From: Luteimonas fraxinea
GTDB lineage: Bacteria > Pseudomonadota > Gammaproteobacteria > Xanthomonadales > Xanthomonadaceae
Assembly: GCF_021233355.1 (NCBI RefSeq)
Contig: NZ_CP089507.1
Location: forward strand, 1,488,001 to 1,552,000
Direction of reading: 5' to 3'
Length of the DNA stretch: 64,000 bases
The notes under the pieces are model-generated. The model did no database searches, was not told the DNA's origin, and saw only the letters and a program-made list of their open reading frames with translations. Positions 26,235 through 35,583 of this stretch are shown in pieces. Position 1 is the first letter of the stretch. Each line of letters opens with the position of its first letter. The translations under genes were made by a program, and so were the position numbers.

Positions 26235-28973
26235 TCAGCGCTCCTGCTTGCCGAGCAGCAGGATCGCCGCCCCGACGATCGCCGGGGCGGCCAGCAGCAG
26301 CGGCCACACGTTGGCCGACAGATCGCCGAAGCCCAGCGCCTTATTGAACACGCCGCGGCTGATCGTGAACATGTGGCTGGCCGGATAGAGCTCGCCGATC
26401 ACCCGGCCCATGCCGTCGAGCGAGGACACCGGGTCGATCATGCCGCCGAACTGCATCGCCGGGATAAGCGTGCCGATCATCGCGAAGAACATCGCCGCGA
26501 TCTGGCTGCGGGTCACCGCCGACGCCAGCAGGCCCATGCCGGTGGCGATGATGCAGAACACCAGCGACGCCAGCACCAGGGTCGTGAAACTGCCGGTGAC
26601 CGGCACGCCGAACAGGGTCACCGCCAGCAGCACCATCAGCAGGAAGTTCACCATCGCCAATCCCACGTAGGGCAGCTGCTTGCCGATCAGGAATTCGGTG
26701 CGCGTGACCGGGGTGACGTAAAGATTGATGATCGAGCCCATCTCCTTCTCGCGCACCACCGCCAGCGCGGTCAGCATCGCCGGCAGCATCAGCAGCAGCA
26801 TCGGGATGACCGCCGGCACCATCGCCGGCAGGCTCTTGATGTCGGGGTTGTAGCGGAAGCGGTTCTGCACTGAGATCTCGCCGGCGGCCGATGCGCCGGC
26901 GCGCATGCGGCCCTGCTCGGCCAGCCAGTGCTGGTGCATGCCCTGCAGGTAACCCTGCACGGTTTCCGCGCGTTGTGGCATCGCACCGTCGAACCAGGCG
27001 CCGATCGCCACCGGCGTGCCGCGAGCCACGTCGCGCGCGAATCCGGGCGGAATCTCCAGCGCCAGGGTCAGCTCGCCGCTGCGCATGCGCCGGTCGAGAT
27101 CGTCGTAGCCGGTGATCGGCGGCTGTTCAAGGAAGTACGGCGAGCCGGCGATGTCGAGCTGGTAGCTGTTGGACAGCGCGGACTGGTCGAGGTCGTACAC
27201 GGCGTAGCGCAGGTCGTTGACGTCGGTGCCGATGCCGAAGCCCATGACCACCATCAGGATCAGCGAACCGCCCAGCGCCAGCGTGGCGCGCACCGGATCG
27301 CGCTGCAGCTCCAGCGCTTCGCGCCAAGCGTAGCTGAGCAGCCGCTGGAAACTGAAGCGTTTGCGCCGATGCGGCGCCTCCTGCAACGCGGGGTCGGCCA
27401 CTGCCGCGTTCGGGCTGTCGGCCTGCGCGGGGCCTCCGCCGCCGGCCTCGACCAGGTACCCGATGAACGCCTCCTCCAGCGTGCGTGCGCCACGCTTTTC
27501 GACGAGCTTCGCCGGCACGTCGCTGTCGAGCACCTTGCCGGCATGCATCATCGACATGCGGTCACAGCGCTCGGCCTCGTTCATGAAGTGCGTGGAGATG
27601 AAGATCGTGACCTTGTCGCGGCGAGACAGTTCCACCAGCAGCCGCCAGAACGAATCGCGCGCCACCGGGTCCACGCCCGACGTGGGCTCGTCGAGGATCA
27701 GCAGTTCGGGTGTGTGCACCATCGCCACCGCCAGCGACAAGCGCTGGCGGATGCCCAGCGGCAATGCCGACGGCAACTCGTCCTTCACCTTCTCCAATCC
27801 GAAGCGCGCGACCATGTCGTCGGCGCGCGCGGGGATGTCGCCCTCTGGCACATGGAACAGGCGCGCGTGCAGCACCAGGTTCTGATCCACGGTCAGTTCG
27901 CTGTAGAGCGAAAACGCCTGCGACATGTAGCCGACGCGGCGGCGGGTGGCGATGTCGTCGGGATCCACCTCGTGGCCGAACAGCCAGGCCCGGCCCTCGC
28001 TGGCGGCCAGCAGGCCAGTCAGCATCTTCATCGTGGTCGATTTGCCGCAGCCGTTGGAACCAAGAAAGCCGAAGATCTCGCCGCGGCGGATGCGGAAGCT
28101 CACGCTGTCCACGGCCACGAAATCGCCGAAGCGCATGGTCAGGTCCCGGGCTTCGATCGCGATGTCGTCGGCGTCGACGTCCAGCGGCGGGATCACCACC
28201 GGCGCGTGGTGGCGGGTCTTCTCCGCAGGCAGCAGCGCCACGAAGGCGGCTTCCAGCGATGTGCTGCCGGTACGCTGCAGCAGTTCGGCCGGCGTGCCAG
28301 TAGCCAGCACCTCGCCCTCGTCCATCGCCACCAGCCAGTCGAAGCCCTGCGCCTCGTCCATGTAGGCGGTGGCCACGAGGACGCTCATGCCGGGCCGGTC
28401 GACGCGGATACTGTCGATCAGCTCCCAGAACTGCGCGCGCGCCAGCGGATCGACACCAGTGGTGGGTTCGTCGAGGATCAGCAGGTCCGGATCGTGGATC
28501 AGCGAACAGCACAGGCCGAGCTTCTGTTTCATGCCGCCCGACAACTTACCGGCGGGGCGATCAAGGAAGGGATGCAGGCCGGTGGCGCGGGTCAGCTCGT
28601 CGATGCGGCGCCGGCGTTCGGCCTGGCCGTGTCCGAACAGGCGCGCGAAGAACTGCAGGTTCTCCTCGACCGACAGCGTGGGATAGAGGTTCTTGCCCAG
28701 CCCCTGCGGCATATAGGCGATGCGCAGGCAGGCCGCAGCGCGGTGCCCCGCGCTGGCCATGTCACCCTCCAGCACCTCGACCCGCCCCGTTTGCACGGCC
28801 CGTGCACCCGACACCAGCGACAGCAGGCTCGACTTGCCCACGCCGTCGGGGCCGATCAGTCCGGCCATGCACCCGGCGGGAATGTCCAGGTCCACGCCCC
28901 TGAGCGCGTCCACCTTGCCGTAGGCCAGCCGGACATCCTGCAAGCGCACCACCGGCGGCGCATCGTTCGCCAT
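26235..28973 (-). CDS. rbbA: RbbA-like ABC ATPase fused to ABC-2 permease
   Basis: A 912-residue fusion: ABC domain 1 (~8-235; Walker [10 protein letters not shown] at 41-49, [23 protein letters not shown]), ABC domain 2 (~290-515; [32 protein letters not shown]), then an ABC-2 permease (~555-912; [25 protein letters not shown]). This is the architecture of E. coli RbbA/YhiH, a ribosome-associated ATPase and putative transporter encoded next to HlyD-like YhiI and permease YhhJ. The same three genes occur here in the same order. Domain 1 has D for the usual N in Walker A. Confidence 0.92.
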   Translation of the reverse strand: MANDAPPVVRLQDVRLAYGKVDALRGVDLDIPAGCMAGLIGPDGVGKSSLLSLVSGARAVQTGRVEVLEGDMASAGHRAAACLRIAYMPQGLGKNLYPTLSVEENLQFFARLFGHGQAERRRRIDELTRATGLHPFLDRPAGKLSGGMKQKLGLCCSLIHDPDLLILDEPTTGVDPLARAQFWELIDSIRVDRPGMSVLVATAYMDEAQGFDWLVAMDEGEVLATGTPAELLQRTGSTSLEAAFVALLPAEKTRHHAPVVIPPLDVDADDIAIEARDLTMRFGDFVAVDSVSFRIRRGEIFGFLGSNGCGKSTTMKMLTGLLAASEGRAWLFGHEVDPDDIATRRRVGYMSQAFSLYSELTVDQNLVLHARLFHVPEGDIPARADDMVARFGLEKVKDELPSALPLGIRQRLSLAVAMVHTPELLILDEPTSGVDPVARDSFWRLLVELSRRDKVTIFISTHFMNEAERCDRMSMMHAGKVLDSDVPAKLVEKRGARTLEEAFIGYLVEAGGGGPAQADSPNAAVADPALQEAPHRRKRFSFQRLLSYAWREALELQRDPVRATLALGGSLILMVVMGFGIGTDVNDLRYAVYDLDQSALSNSYQLDIAGSPYFLEQPPITGYDDLDRRMRSGELTLALEIPPGFARDVARGTPVAIGAWFDGAMPQRAETVQGYLQGMHQHWLAEQGRMRAGASAAGEISVQNRFRYNPDIKSLPAMVPAVIPMLLLMLPAMLTALAVVREKEMGSIINLYVTPVTRTEFLIGKQLPYVGLAMVNFLLMVLLAVTLFGVPVTGSFTTLVLASLVFCIIATGMGLLASAVTRSQIAAMFFAMIGTLIPAMQFGGMIDPVSSLDGMGRVIGELYPASHMFTISRGVFNKALGFGDLSANVWPLLLAAPAIVGAAILLLGKQER

Positions 28974-28976
28974 CGG

Positions 28977-30062
28977 TCAGTCCCGCTGCGCGGCGGCCAG
29001 CGACGCGGGCCACTGCGCGTCGGGATTGAGCTTGATCCAGGCCACGCCCGGCACGCCGGTCTTCACCTGTTCCTGGTAGTTCCGCAGCAGTTCCGCGGGC
29101 ACCTGGGCACGGACCCGGAACATGAGCTTTTCGCGCTCGCTCGCGGTCTCTACCGTCTTGGGCGTGAACTGCGCCTGGCTGGCGACGAACGAGACGGTGG
29201 CCGGGATCGGCCGGTCACGCGCGACATCGAGCACGATCCGCACCTCGGCCCCCAATGCGACACGCCCGGCGACGGCCTCGGGCACGAAGAAGGTCATGAA
29301 CACGTCGGACAAGTCGATCATGTTCACCACCCGCCCGCCGCCGGTCACGATCTCGCCGGGCTGGGCGACCACGAACTGCACGCGTCCCGCCCGCGGTGCC
29401 TTCAACGCAGCGTCGGCGATGTCGGCATTGATGCTGGCGATCGCGGCGGCGGCGGCGTCGACCGCCGACTCGGCACCGGCCACCTGCGAGCGCGCGGTCT
29501 CGATCACCGACAGCGCCGCGGCCACCTGGGCGCGTGACGAGGCGAGCGCAGCCTCGGCGCTAGCCACATCGGTGGCGACATCGTCCAGCGTCTGCGCCGA
29601 GACCATCTGTTGCGCGGCCAGTGCGCGGTTGCGCTCCAGGCGCTGCCGCGCCGCGCGCAGCCCAGCAGAGGATTGACGCTCACCGGCCGTGGCGGCAGCG
29701 TGCTGACTTTCCTGCTGCGCCACCTGGAAACGCGCGGTGGCGACCGCGGTAGTGGCCTGGGCCAGTTGGGCCTGGGCCTGGTCGCGCTGCGCCCGCAGGA
29801 CGTCGGTGTCCATCTGGCCGAGCTCTTGGCCCGCTTCGACGAAATCGCCCTCGCGTACATGCAGCTCGCGCAGGCGGCCCGGTATCCGGCTGGCGACATC
29901 GATCTCGGTCGCCTCGATTCGCCCGTTGCCGCTGACGAACCCCTCGCCCGGCCCCGACGCCGGCCTTGAGAACCAGGCGTAGCCGGCGATGGCGACGCCG
30001 GCCACGACGACCGCGGCGATGAGAAGGGGTTTGCGCTTGGTGGTAGATATCGGGACAGGCAT
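28977..30062 (-). CDS. HlyD-family membrane fusion protein (YhiI-like)
   Basis: A 361-residue periplasmic adaptor with one N-terminal membrane helix (LLIAAVVVAGVAIAGYAWF). A lipoyl-like half motif (GNGRIEATEIDVASRIPGRL) is followed by a long Ala/Gln-rich coiled coil (~90-220) and a second lipoyl/barrel part (APRAGRVQFVVAQPGEIVTGGG). It would bridge the inner-membrane ABC complex to an outer-membrane channel; no TolC homologue is in the window. Three bases separate it from the RbbA-like gene. Confidence 0.92.
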   Translation of the reverse strand: MPVPISTTKRKPLLIAAVVVAGVAIAGYAWFSRPASGPGEGFVSGNGRIEATEIDVASRIPGRLRELHVREGDFVEAGQELGQMDTDVLRAQRDQAQAQLAQATTAVATARFQVAQQESQHAAATAGERQSSAGLRAARQRLERNRALAAQQMVSAQTLDDVATDVASAEAALASSRAQVAAALSVIETARSQVAGAESAVDAAAAAIASINADIADAALKAPRAGRVQFVVAQPGEIVTGGGRVVNMIDLSDVFMTFFVPEAVAGRVALGAEVRIVLDVARDRPIPATVSFVASQAQFTPKTVETASEREKLMFRVRAQVPAELLRNYQEQVKTGVPGVAWIKLNPDAQWPASLAAAQRD

Positions 30063-30081
30063 CCGTGAACAGGAAAAGGCG

Positions 30082-30855
30082 TCAGCTCAGCAGATGAAAG
30101 CCGGCGTCGAGGTAGTGGGTGTCGCCGGTGATCGAGCGCGCGCCCTCGCCGACCAGGAACGCGCATAGCGCGCCGACCTCGTCGATACCGACCAGGCGGC
30201 GCATCGGCGCGCGCTGCTCGGCCTGCGCCAGCAGGGCCTCGAAACCGGCCAGCCCAGAGGCGGCGCGGGTGTCGACCGGGCCGGGGGAGATCGCATTGAC
30301 GCGGATGCCCGCGGGCCCGAGTTCCGCGGCGAGGTAGCGCACGCTGCTCTCCAGCGCCGCCTTGACCGGGCCCATCAGGCCGTAGCGGTCGACCACGTCC
30401 TCGGCGCCGAGGTAGCTCATCGTCACCAGGCTGCCGCCGTGGGGCATCAGCGGTTCCGCCAGCTTCGCCAGGCGGATGAACGAATGGCACGACACATCCA
30501 TGGCCAGCGCGAAACCGTCCGCCGAACTGTCGACGACGCGGCCATGCAGGTCCTGCCGCGGCGCGAACGCGACCGAATGCACCAGGAAATCCAGGCTGCC
30601 CCAACGCGTTGCGATCGCGTCGAACAGGGCCTGCATCTGCGCCGGGGCGCGCACGTCGAGTGGCTGCGCGATCGTGACCGGCAGGCCCTCGAGCAATGGC
30701 GCGACGTGGGGGCGTGCGCGCTCGTCCTGCCAGGTCGCCGCCAGCTCCGCGCCAGCATCGCGAAGCGCCTGCGCGCATCCCCAGCCGATGCTGCGATCGT
30801 TGGCGATGCCGATGACCAGGCCGCGTTTGCCATGCAACGGACCGTTCACCGGCAT
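30082..30855 (-). CDS. fabI: Enoyl-[acyl-carrier-protein] reductase, FabI type
   Basis: A 257-residue FabI-type SDR. It has GIANDRSIGWG (16-26), the characteristic FabI cofactor loop, and catalytic Tyr158 and Lys165 with six residues between (YGLMGPVK). VVDRY replaces the more common VIPNY. It reduces trans-2-enoyl-ACP in fatty acid synthesis. It is the first gene of the long minus-strand string and is likely an accessory copy adapting lipid synthesis, since the housekeeping gene usually sits elsewhere. That is inference. Confidence 0.92.
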   Translation of the reverse strand: MPVNGPLHGKRGLVIGIANDRSIGWGCAQALRDAGAELAATWQDERARPHVAPLLEGLPVTIAQPLDVRAPAQMQALFDAIATRWGSLDFLVHSVAFAPRQDLHGRVVDSSADGFALAMDVSCHSFIRLAKLAEPLMPHGGSLVTMSYLGAEDVVDRYGLMGPVKAALESSVRYLAAELGPAGIRVNAISPGPVDTRAASGLAGFEALLAQAEQRAPMRRLVGIDEVGALCAFLVGEGARSITGDTHYLDAGFHLLS

Positions 30856-31285
30856 GCCCCCTGCTGAAGCATCGTACCAAGCTGCGGCGCAGACAGGCGT
30901 AAGGCAGCGGTCGGTGTCGCCTGCTCGGAAGCAATGTCTGATGGCGGCGAGAGCAGGACAATACGCATTCGACGACCCAACCAGTGAGCGAAAAAGCGAG
31001 CGTGTGGCAGCCGAACGCCGATCGCCTTGACCTGGATCAATGAACGACTCGCAGTTCGTTAAGCTAGCATGCAGAGCGCGCTAACGACTACCTGGTTGCT
31101 AGAGAAATCCGGGCCGGTCCCGATTGACGCGCTTATTCCACTGCAAGGAGTCCGGGCGCCATCGGCGCCGATCCATACATGTCGATGTCCCCATTTCGCG
31201 TCCTGCCACTCCTTTCCCGTCTGCCTGCCCCCTGCCCTTCCCGCCCTTTAGCGTCAACCGCGCGCCCTCCACGGGGAAAGCCCTG
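30856..31285. other. Divergent promoter region between fabI string and gltS
   Basis: A 430-base region with no gene. It contains the FNR/Anr-like box at 31027-31040, about 170 bases before the fabI start. Possible frames across it are antisense or out of frame with gltS. Confidence 0.5.
31027..31040. promoter_or_regulatory. FNR/Anr-like binding site
   Basis: TTGACCTGGATCAA matches the FNR/Anr consensus TTGAT-N4-ATCAA with one mismatch. It lies in the region upstream of the fabI gene string, whose content (acetate kinase, acyltransferase, Usp, ATPases) suits control by oxygen limitation. A role for gltS on the other side cannot be excluded. Confidence 0.6.
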
Positions 31286-32518
31286 ATGCTTATGGCAGCC
31301 GGCGCAGACAGCGTTCTCGCAGTCGATGCCTTCGTCAGCTTCACCTTGGCGATCCTGTTGCTGTTTGTCGGCAAGGGCCTGACCGGCCGCGTCGCGCTGT
31401 TGCGCCGCTATGGCATTCCAGAACCGGTGGTTGGCGGCACCCTGTGCGCGGCGGTGGTCTGCGCCCTGTACTACGGCGCGGGCCTGCAAGTGATTTTCGA
31501 GCTGGGCGCGCGCGACATGTTGCTGCTGTACTTCTTCGCCGCCCTCGGCCTGAACTCCAACATCCGCGCCCTGGCCTTGGGCGGCTGGGCATTGCCGATC
31601 CTGGTGCTGCTGGCGTCGGGCTTCATGGTCATGCAGAACGGTCTGGGCATGGTGCTGGCCGGCCTGTTCGGGCTGGATCCGCGTGCGGGGCTGATGGTCG
31701 GCTCGGTGTCGCTGACCGGCGGGGTCGGCACCACGGTGGCCTGGACGCCGCATTTCGTCGAAACCCTGGGCATTGCAGGCGCCGGCGAGCTGGGCCTGGC
31801 AGCGAACATGATCGGACTGATCGCGGCCTGCGTGATCGGCGGGCCGATCGCCAGCTGGCTGATGCGCCGCCATGCGGTGATGCCATCGGCCGATGCCGGC
31901 CTCGAGGTCGGCACCCTGCATGGAGATGCCACGCGCAACCAGCTCGACTACTACGGCGTGCTGCTGGCGCTGCTCTGGCTCAATGTTGCCCTGTTGCTGG
32001 GCCAAGGCGTATCCGCGCTGATCGCGACCACCGGGCTTCACCTGCCTGCGTTCGTCGGCTGCCTGCTGGCGGGCATCACGCTGCGCAGCCTCGGCGATCT
32101 GTTCGCACCGCGCGGCGGCCGCATGTGGCGCTACGACACGATGCAACCGGGCCTGGCGCTGGTCTCCGACATCAGCTTGGGCATGTTCCTGACGATGGCG
32201 CTAATGGGGCTGCAGCTGTGGGCCCTGCAACCGATGCTGCTGTTCATCGGGACGGTAATGCTGCTGCAGGTCGCGCTGGTGATCGTGTTCACGGTCTTCG
32301 TCGTATTCCGCGTCATGGGACGCAACTACGAGGCGGCGGTCATGTGCTCCGCCTTCGGCGGTATCACCTTGGGCTCGACCGCGACCGCCGTCGCCAACAT
32401 GAGTGCGGTGACGCGCGAGCATGGCGCCGCGCCGCGGGCCTTTCTCATCGTGCCGCTGGTCTGCGGCTTCTTCATCGACCTGATCAACGCACTGGTGATC
32501 GGCTGGATGGCGGGATGA
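31286..32518 (+). CDS. gltS: Sodium/glutamate symporter
   Basis: A 410-residue membrane protein with about ten to twelve hydrophobic segments. It matches GltS: PEPVVGGTLCAA near the start, the first re-entrant loop signature (GSVSLTGGVGTTVAW) and its C-terminal counterpart (CSAFGGITLGSTATAVANMSAV). It imports L-glutamate with Na+. The ATG at 31286 is preceded by GGGGAAAG; an earlier in-frame start gives a non-hydrophobic extension and is less likely. Confidence 0.93.
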   Translation: MLMAAGADSVLAVDAFVSFTLAILLLFVGKGLTGRVALLRRYGIPEPVVGGTLCAAVVCALYYGAGLQVIFELGARDMLLLYFFAALGLNSNIRALALGGWALPILVLLASGFMVMQNGLGMVLAGLFGLDPRAGLMVGSVSLTGGVGTTVAWTPHFVETLGIAGAGELGLAANMIGLIAACVIGGPIASWLMRRHAVMPSADAGLEVGTLHGDATRNQLDYYGVLLALLWLNVALLLGQGVSALIATTGLHLPAFVGCLLAGITLRSLGDLFAPRGGRMWRYDTMQPGLALVSDISLGMFLTMALMGLQLWALQPMLLFIGTVMLLQVALVIVFTVFVVFRVMGRNYEAAVMCSAFGGITLGSTATAVANMSAVTREHGAAPRAFLIVPLVCGFFIDLINALVIGWMAG

Positions 32519-32581
32519 GCGCGCGCCGCCTGACGCGCCCGGCCTGCAGATAGGCACACCGCAGGACCGGTTGGAAGGCCT

Positions 32582-32860
32582 TCACGCGCTCCTGCACAAC
32601 CGATGCCGTGCACGGGACCGCCCGACGGATCTCTGCATGATGGCATCGTACTGGTTCAGCGTTGTCGTGCGGACTTTTGCCAGACCGATCCGCGCATTCG
32701 ATTTCGACGCGCACACGTCCAGCACTTCGCTTTCCACGCGCAGTTCGTCGCCCGGTCGTACCGGCAGTGGCCAGCGCAGTTCATCGAAGCCCGCGTCGAC
32801 GATACCGCCAGCGGGCATGCACCCGCTGTCCACCAGCAGCCGTTCGGCGAGAGCCGTTTA
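32582..32860 (-). pseudogene. MaoC-like dehydratase fragment
   Basis: The minus strand reads RLLVDSGCMPAGGIVDAGFDELRWPLPVRPGD (given here in parts: RLLVDSGCMPAGGI, then DAGFDELRWPLPVRPGDEL) and LAKVRTTTLNQ, the central part of a MaoC family hydratase. The N-terminal half is absent and the sequence degenerates at both ends. The break at about 32860 coincides with an integrase-like remnant on the other strand, suggesting an old insertion. Confidence 0.65.
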
Positions 32861-32941
32861 GTGTCGCAGATGCTGCATCACCACGTGCGCGGGGCAGAGG
32901 GCATCGCCGACGTGTCGCAGCGCTACACCGAACAGGAGTAG
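32861..32941 (+). pseudogene. Possible integrase C-terminal remnant
   Basis: The + strand reads VSQMLHHHVRGAEGIADVSQ followed by RYTEQE and a stop. This resembles the end of phage-type tyrosine recombinases (HH..G..GIA.VYQRY). The catalytic residues are not present. Only the tail remains. Confidence 0.35.
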
Positions 32942-33101
32942 GGCCGCCTGCGAGGGGCGTTCGGCGAGGTCGAGGAAATGATGATCGCCAGCAGCCCGCG
33001 CGTGTGGAACGGGCTCAAGGGCGTGGACAAGTCAGGGCTCGACGAGGCGCGTGACGAACCCGTTACTATTTTCGCGTCACGGAACCAAACCATCGCCCTG
33101 G

Positions 33102-33344
33102 ATGACGATTGAACTGAAGCGGAGCGAAGACGACTACCGCGCTCAACGCGCCGCCGCCGTTGACCGCGAACTGGAACGTGCAGGCGCTGGCCTTCCACCT
33201 CCCACTGTCAGCACGAGGGCGGCGGCGAAATATCCGGAGGTCCATGTCGACACCCTGGGCGAGTGGCGCCGTCGCTCACCCCCGTTGGGCCCTCCTTATC
33301 AGAAGGCGCGGTTCGCGTTGAGTAGTGACGGTCTCATCGCCTGA
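33102..33344 (+). CDS. HTH_17/excisionase-like small protein or remnant
   Basis: An 80-residue frame from ATG 33102. Its second half, STRAAAKYPEVHVDTLGEWR then LGPPYQK, follows the pattern of MerR/excisionase-type HTH proteins (STREAA.YLGVS..TL.RWR...GPPY.K). The end is abrupt at the start of the IS1595-like remnant, so it may be truncated. Its place next to an integrase tail suggests both came from one mobile element. Confidence 0.4.
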   Translation: MTIELKRSEDDYRAQRAAAVDRELERAGAGLPPPTVSTRAAAKYPEVHVDTLGEWRRRSPPLGPPYQKARFALSSDGLIA

Positions 33345-33345
33345 T

Positions 33346-33798
33346 CCAGTCCTGCCCGATTCTACTGTGTCAGCCGGGTTGTCCGGCCCCGAGATGACGA
33401 TGCGCCAGCGCGAATTGAGGCGATTGCAGGCGCAGTTGGTCGAGTTGACGCTTCATCAGCGATCAGGTGTTGGCGCTGCAGAGCCAAGTGTCCAGCGATG
33501 GGTTCTGGCCCGGCATCAGAGCCCCAGCGCCTGCCCGCACTGCCAGAGCCGACATCTGGTGCGTAACGGGCAGGCGCACGGCTTTCAGCATTTCAGGTGC
33601 CGAGGCTGCGGTGTCACGCTCACCGCCTGACCGAAACGCCGTTGGCGCGTTTGCGCCATCGAAGCAAATGGCTGGAGCAGGCGCAGGCGCAGGCGCAGGC
33701 GCAGGCGCAGGCGCGGGAGGAAGGCCTGAGCGTGCACAAGGCTGCTTCGCGACTGGGCGTGCACCGCACGACGGCCTTCCGCTGCCGGCACCGTCTTC
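33346..33798 (+). mobile_element. IS1595-family (ISXo2-like) transposase remnant, frameshifted
   Basis: The first frame (to 33630) ends with a zinc-ribbon: CPHCQSRHLVRNGQAHGFQH then FRCRGCGVTLTA. The next frame continues with TPLARLRHRSKWLEQ, an Ala-Gln repeat, and VHKAASRLGVHRTTAFRCRHR, the helix-turn-helix typical of this family. The DDE catalytic domain (ISXO2-like) is absent, so the element is dead. It abuts a glutathione peroxidase remnant. Confidence 0.65.
33678..33713 (+). repeat. Hexanucleotide repeat (CAGGCG)x6
   Basis: Six perfect copies of CAGGCG in the transposase remnant, read as a (Gln-Ala)6 stretch. Related IS1595 transposases have a short QAL/QA segment at this place, so the array is probably a local slippage expansion. 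Confidence 0.85.
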
Positions 33799-33799
33799 C

Positions 33800-34243
33800 A
33801 TGCCACTAGCCTCGACAGCTCGCCGCAACCGCTGTCCGATTTCGAAGATCGCCTACTGTTGATCATCAACGCCGCGTCGAAGTGCGGATTCACCCCGCAG
33901 TACGCCCGGCTGCAGTTACTGTGGCGCGACTAACGCGACCAGGGGCTGGTGGCGCTGGGCTTTCGCCTGCGACCAGTTCGGGCACCAAGAACCAGTCGCG
34001 GCGGCGGATATCCGGGATTTCTGCGCGCTCCACTACGCGGTCTATTTCCCGATGTCGACCAAGATCGACGTCAACGGCGCGGATGCACATCCGCCGTGGA
34101 CCTGGCTGCAGGCACAGAAGCGCGGCGTGCTGGGCGCGCGTGCGATCAAGTGGAACTTCACCAAGTTCCTGATCGGCCGCCATGCGCCGCGGGCGACGCC
34201 GAAATCGTTGCGCGGCCCGATCAAGGCCGCGCTGCAGGGCTGA
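33800..34243 (+). pseudogene. Glutathione peroxidase pseudogene
   Basis: Pieces in different frames reconstruct a glutathione peroxidase: SLDSSPQPLSDFEDRLLLI, NAASKCGFTPQYA with the catalytic Cys, LWRD, an in-frame TAA, RDQGLV, then DQFGHQEP in another frame, VYFPMSTKIDVNGADAHP and IKWNFTKFLIGR. The start is missing, replaced by the IS1595 remnant. At least one stop and two frame changes exclude function. Confidence 0.75.
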
Positions 34244-34272
34244 GGCGGGGCGGGGTGTGTGCCCGCCTGCCG

Positions 34273-34307
34273 ACGGTCAACGGTCAACGGTCAACGGTCA
34301 ACGGTCA
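34273..34307. repeat. Heptanucleotide tandem repeat (ACGGTCA)x5
   Basis: Five perfect copies of ACGGTCA plus a partial sixth (ACGG). The array overlaps the stop codon of the universal stress protein gene on the minus strand (TGA within the repeat). It has no spacers, so it is not CRISPR. Confidence 0.9.
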
Positions 34308-34727
34308 ACGGATGATCGTGACCGGGATCTCGGTCTGGGCGATGACTTTAGTCGAGACCGAGCCCAGCAGCACGCCCTTGACCGCCGAACGTCCGTGCGA
34401 GCCCATGACGATCAAGTCGATCTTGCGCTTGCGGGCCACCGCGAGGATGGTTTCGGCGACCTCGCCCACCTCGTGCACCTCTTCGACCTCGATGCGACTG
34501 CGTGCGAGCGCCTTGCGCGCGATCGAAAGTACGTGCTCGTGGTTGTCGTGATGATAGGCGCGGATTGCCTCCGCACCGATCTTGCGCTGGACGCCGGGAA
34601 ACGCAGGCAGGTCCACGTGCAACACGGTCACGCTGCCAGCCTTGACGAATTGCTTGGAGAGTTTGGCGGCGAACTTGAGGGCGCGGCCGCTGATATCGCT
34701 GCCGTCGACGGTCACGAGGATCTTCAT
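34305..34727 (-). CDS. Universal stress protein, single domain
   Basis: A 140-residue UspA-fold protein from ATG 34727 (GGAG about ten bases upstream). It starts MKILVTVDGSDISGRAL and has the ATP-binding loop VMGSHGRSAVKGVLLGSVSTKVI near residue 110, so it is of the nucleotide-binding type. It is intact although both neighbours are pseudogenes. Its stop codon lies inside the 7-bp repeat array. Confidence 0.92.
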   Translation of the reverse strand: MKILVTVDGSDISGRALKFAAKLSKQFVKAGSVTVLHVDLPAFPGVQRKIGAEAIRAYHHDNHEHVLSIARKALARSRIEVEEVHEVGEVAETILAVARKRKIDLIVMGSHGRSAVKGVLLGSVSTKVIAQTEIPVTIIR

Positions 34728-34763
34728 GCGGTGTTCTCCGAGGAATAGCCGATTGTAGTGGGT

Positions 34764-34899
34764 TCAGCGCCATTTCTCGACGAACGTGCGCTTGAAGACG
34801 TACTGGCCCGGCGTGCCGATGCGCGGGGCGGCTTCGAAGCCGTGCGCGTCGAGCAGCCGGCGGAAGTTGGCCAACATCTGCGGGCTGCCGCAGATCGTC
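34764..34899 (-). pseudogene. 3' remnant of a ferredoxin-NADP+ reductase gene
   Basis: The frame reads ICGSPQMLANFRRLLDAHGF then IGTPGQYVFKRTFVEKWR and a stop. This is the C-terminal ~45 residues of bacterial ferredoxin-NADP reductase (ICGSP.ML...LD..GF...IG.PG.YV.ER.FVEK). The upstream part is replaced by an IS3-family transposase frame fused in phase at about 34900. Confidence 0.7.
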
Positions 34900-35438
34900 G
34901 CGCGGACCTGCAGCTTCGCCTGCTGATACAGCCGCTCCACGCGTTTGTAGCTCACGACGTGGCCGCCTTGCCTCAGCTTGAGATAGATCATTCCGACGCC
35001 GTAGCGCTTGTGCAGATGCGCCAGTGCCTGGGTCTTCCCGCGCAACTCGACATTGCGATCCGGACGCGGCGTGTAGCGCAACGCACTGGCGCTCATCCCC
35101 GCCACGCGCAAGGCGCGCCGCTCGCTTAATCCCTTGCCGGCCACGTAGCGCACATGCTCGTGGCGGACCGGTGCGCTCACCATTTTCCCGCAACACGTCC
35201 TTGAGCACCTCGTTCTCAAGCACTGTTCGGCCAGCAGCTTCTTCAACCGCGCGCTCTCGATCTCGCGTTCCTTCAGTCGCTTGGCTTCGGACACGTTCAT
35301 GCCGACGAAGTTGCTGCGCCATAAGTAGTACGACGCCTCGCTGAAGCCGTGCCGACGGCACAACTCCTTGATCGGCAGCCCGGCCTCGGCCTCACGCAGG
35401 AAGCCGATGATCTGTTCTTCGCTGAAACGCTTCTACAC
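34900..35438 (-). mobile_element. IS3-family transposase remnant (orfA/orfB)
   Basis: On the minus strand, orfA begins with a good ribosome site (AAGGAG) but reads GTG TAG AAG, where a Lys codon has become a stop. It continues KRFSEEQIIGFLREAEAGLP and CRRHGFSEASYYLWRS, then RLKKLLAEQ; a shift precedes VLENEVLKDVL. OrfB is present only for about 100 residues (LSERRALRVAGMSASALRY, LHKRYGVGMIYLKLR, YKRVERLYQQAKLQVR) and lacks the DDE core. The right end is fused to the fpr remnant. Confidence 0.8.
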
Positions 35439-35583
35439 GTCCAATCTCCTTCGTTGGGAATTGGACTCCAAAGCAGCCTGCTACTCAGTTGAGGGGAACG
35501 TCGCGCCGACGGCGTCAGGCGCGTAAGTCTGGTGTAAGAGGCGAGCCCGCACAGTGGGCGCCCCTCCCAAGCGGCCTCTGTCC

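Noticed and set aside
26928..29537. 869-codon + strand frame opposite the RbbA and HlyD genes
   Set aside because: His/Arg/Gln-rich shadow of two well-supported genes.
34273..34307. CRISPR array
   Set aside because: The units are 7 bp in direct contact with no spacers; no cas gene is near.
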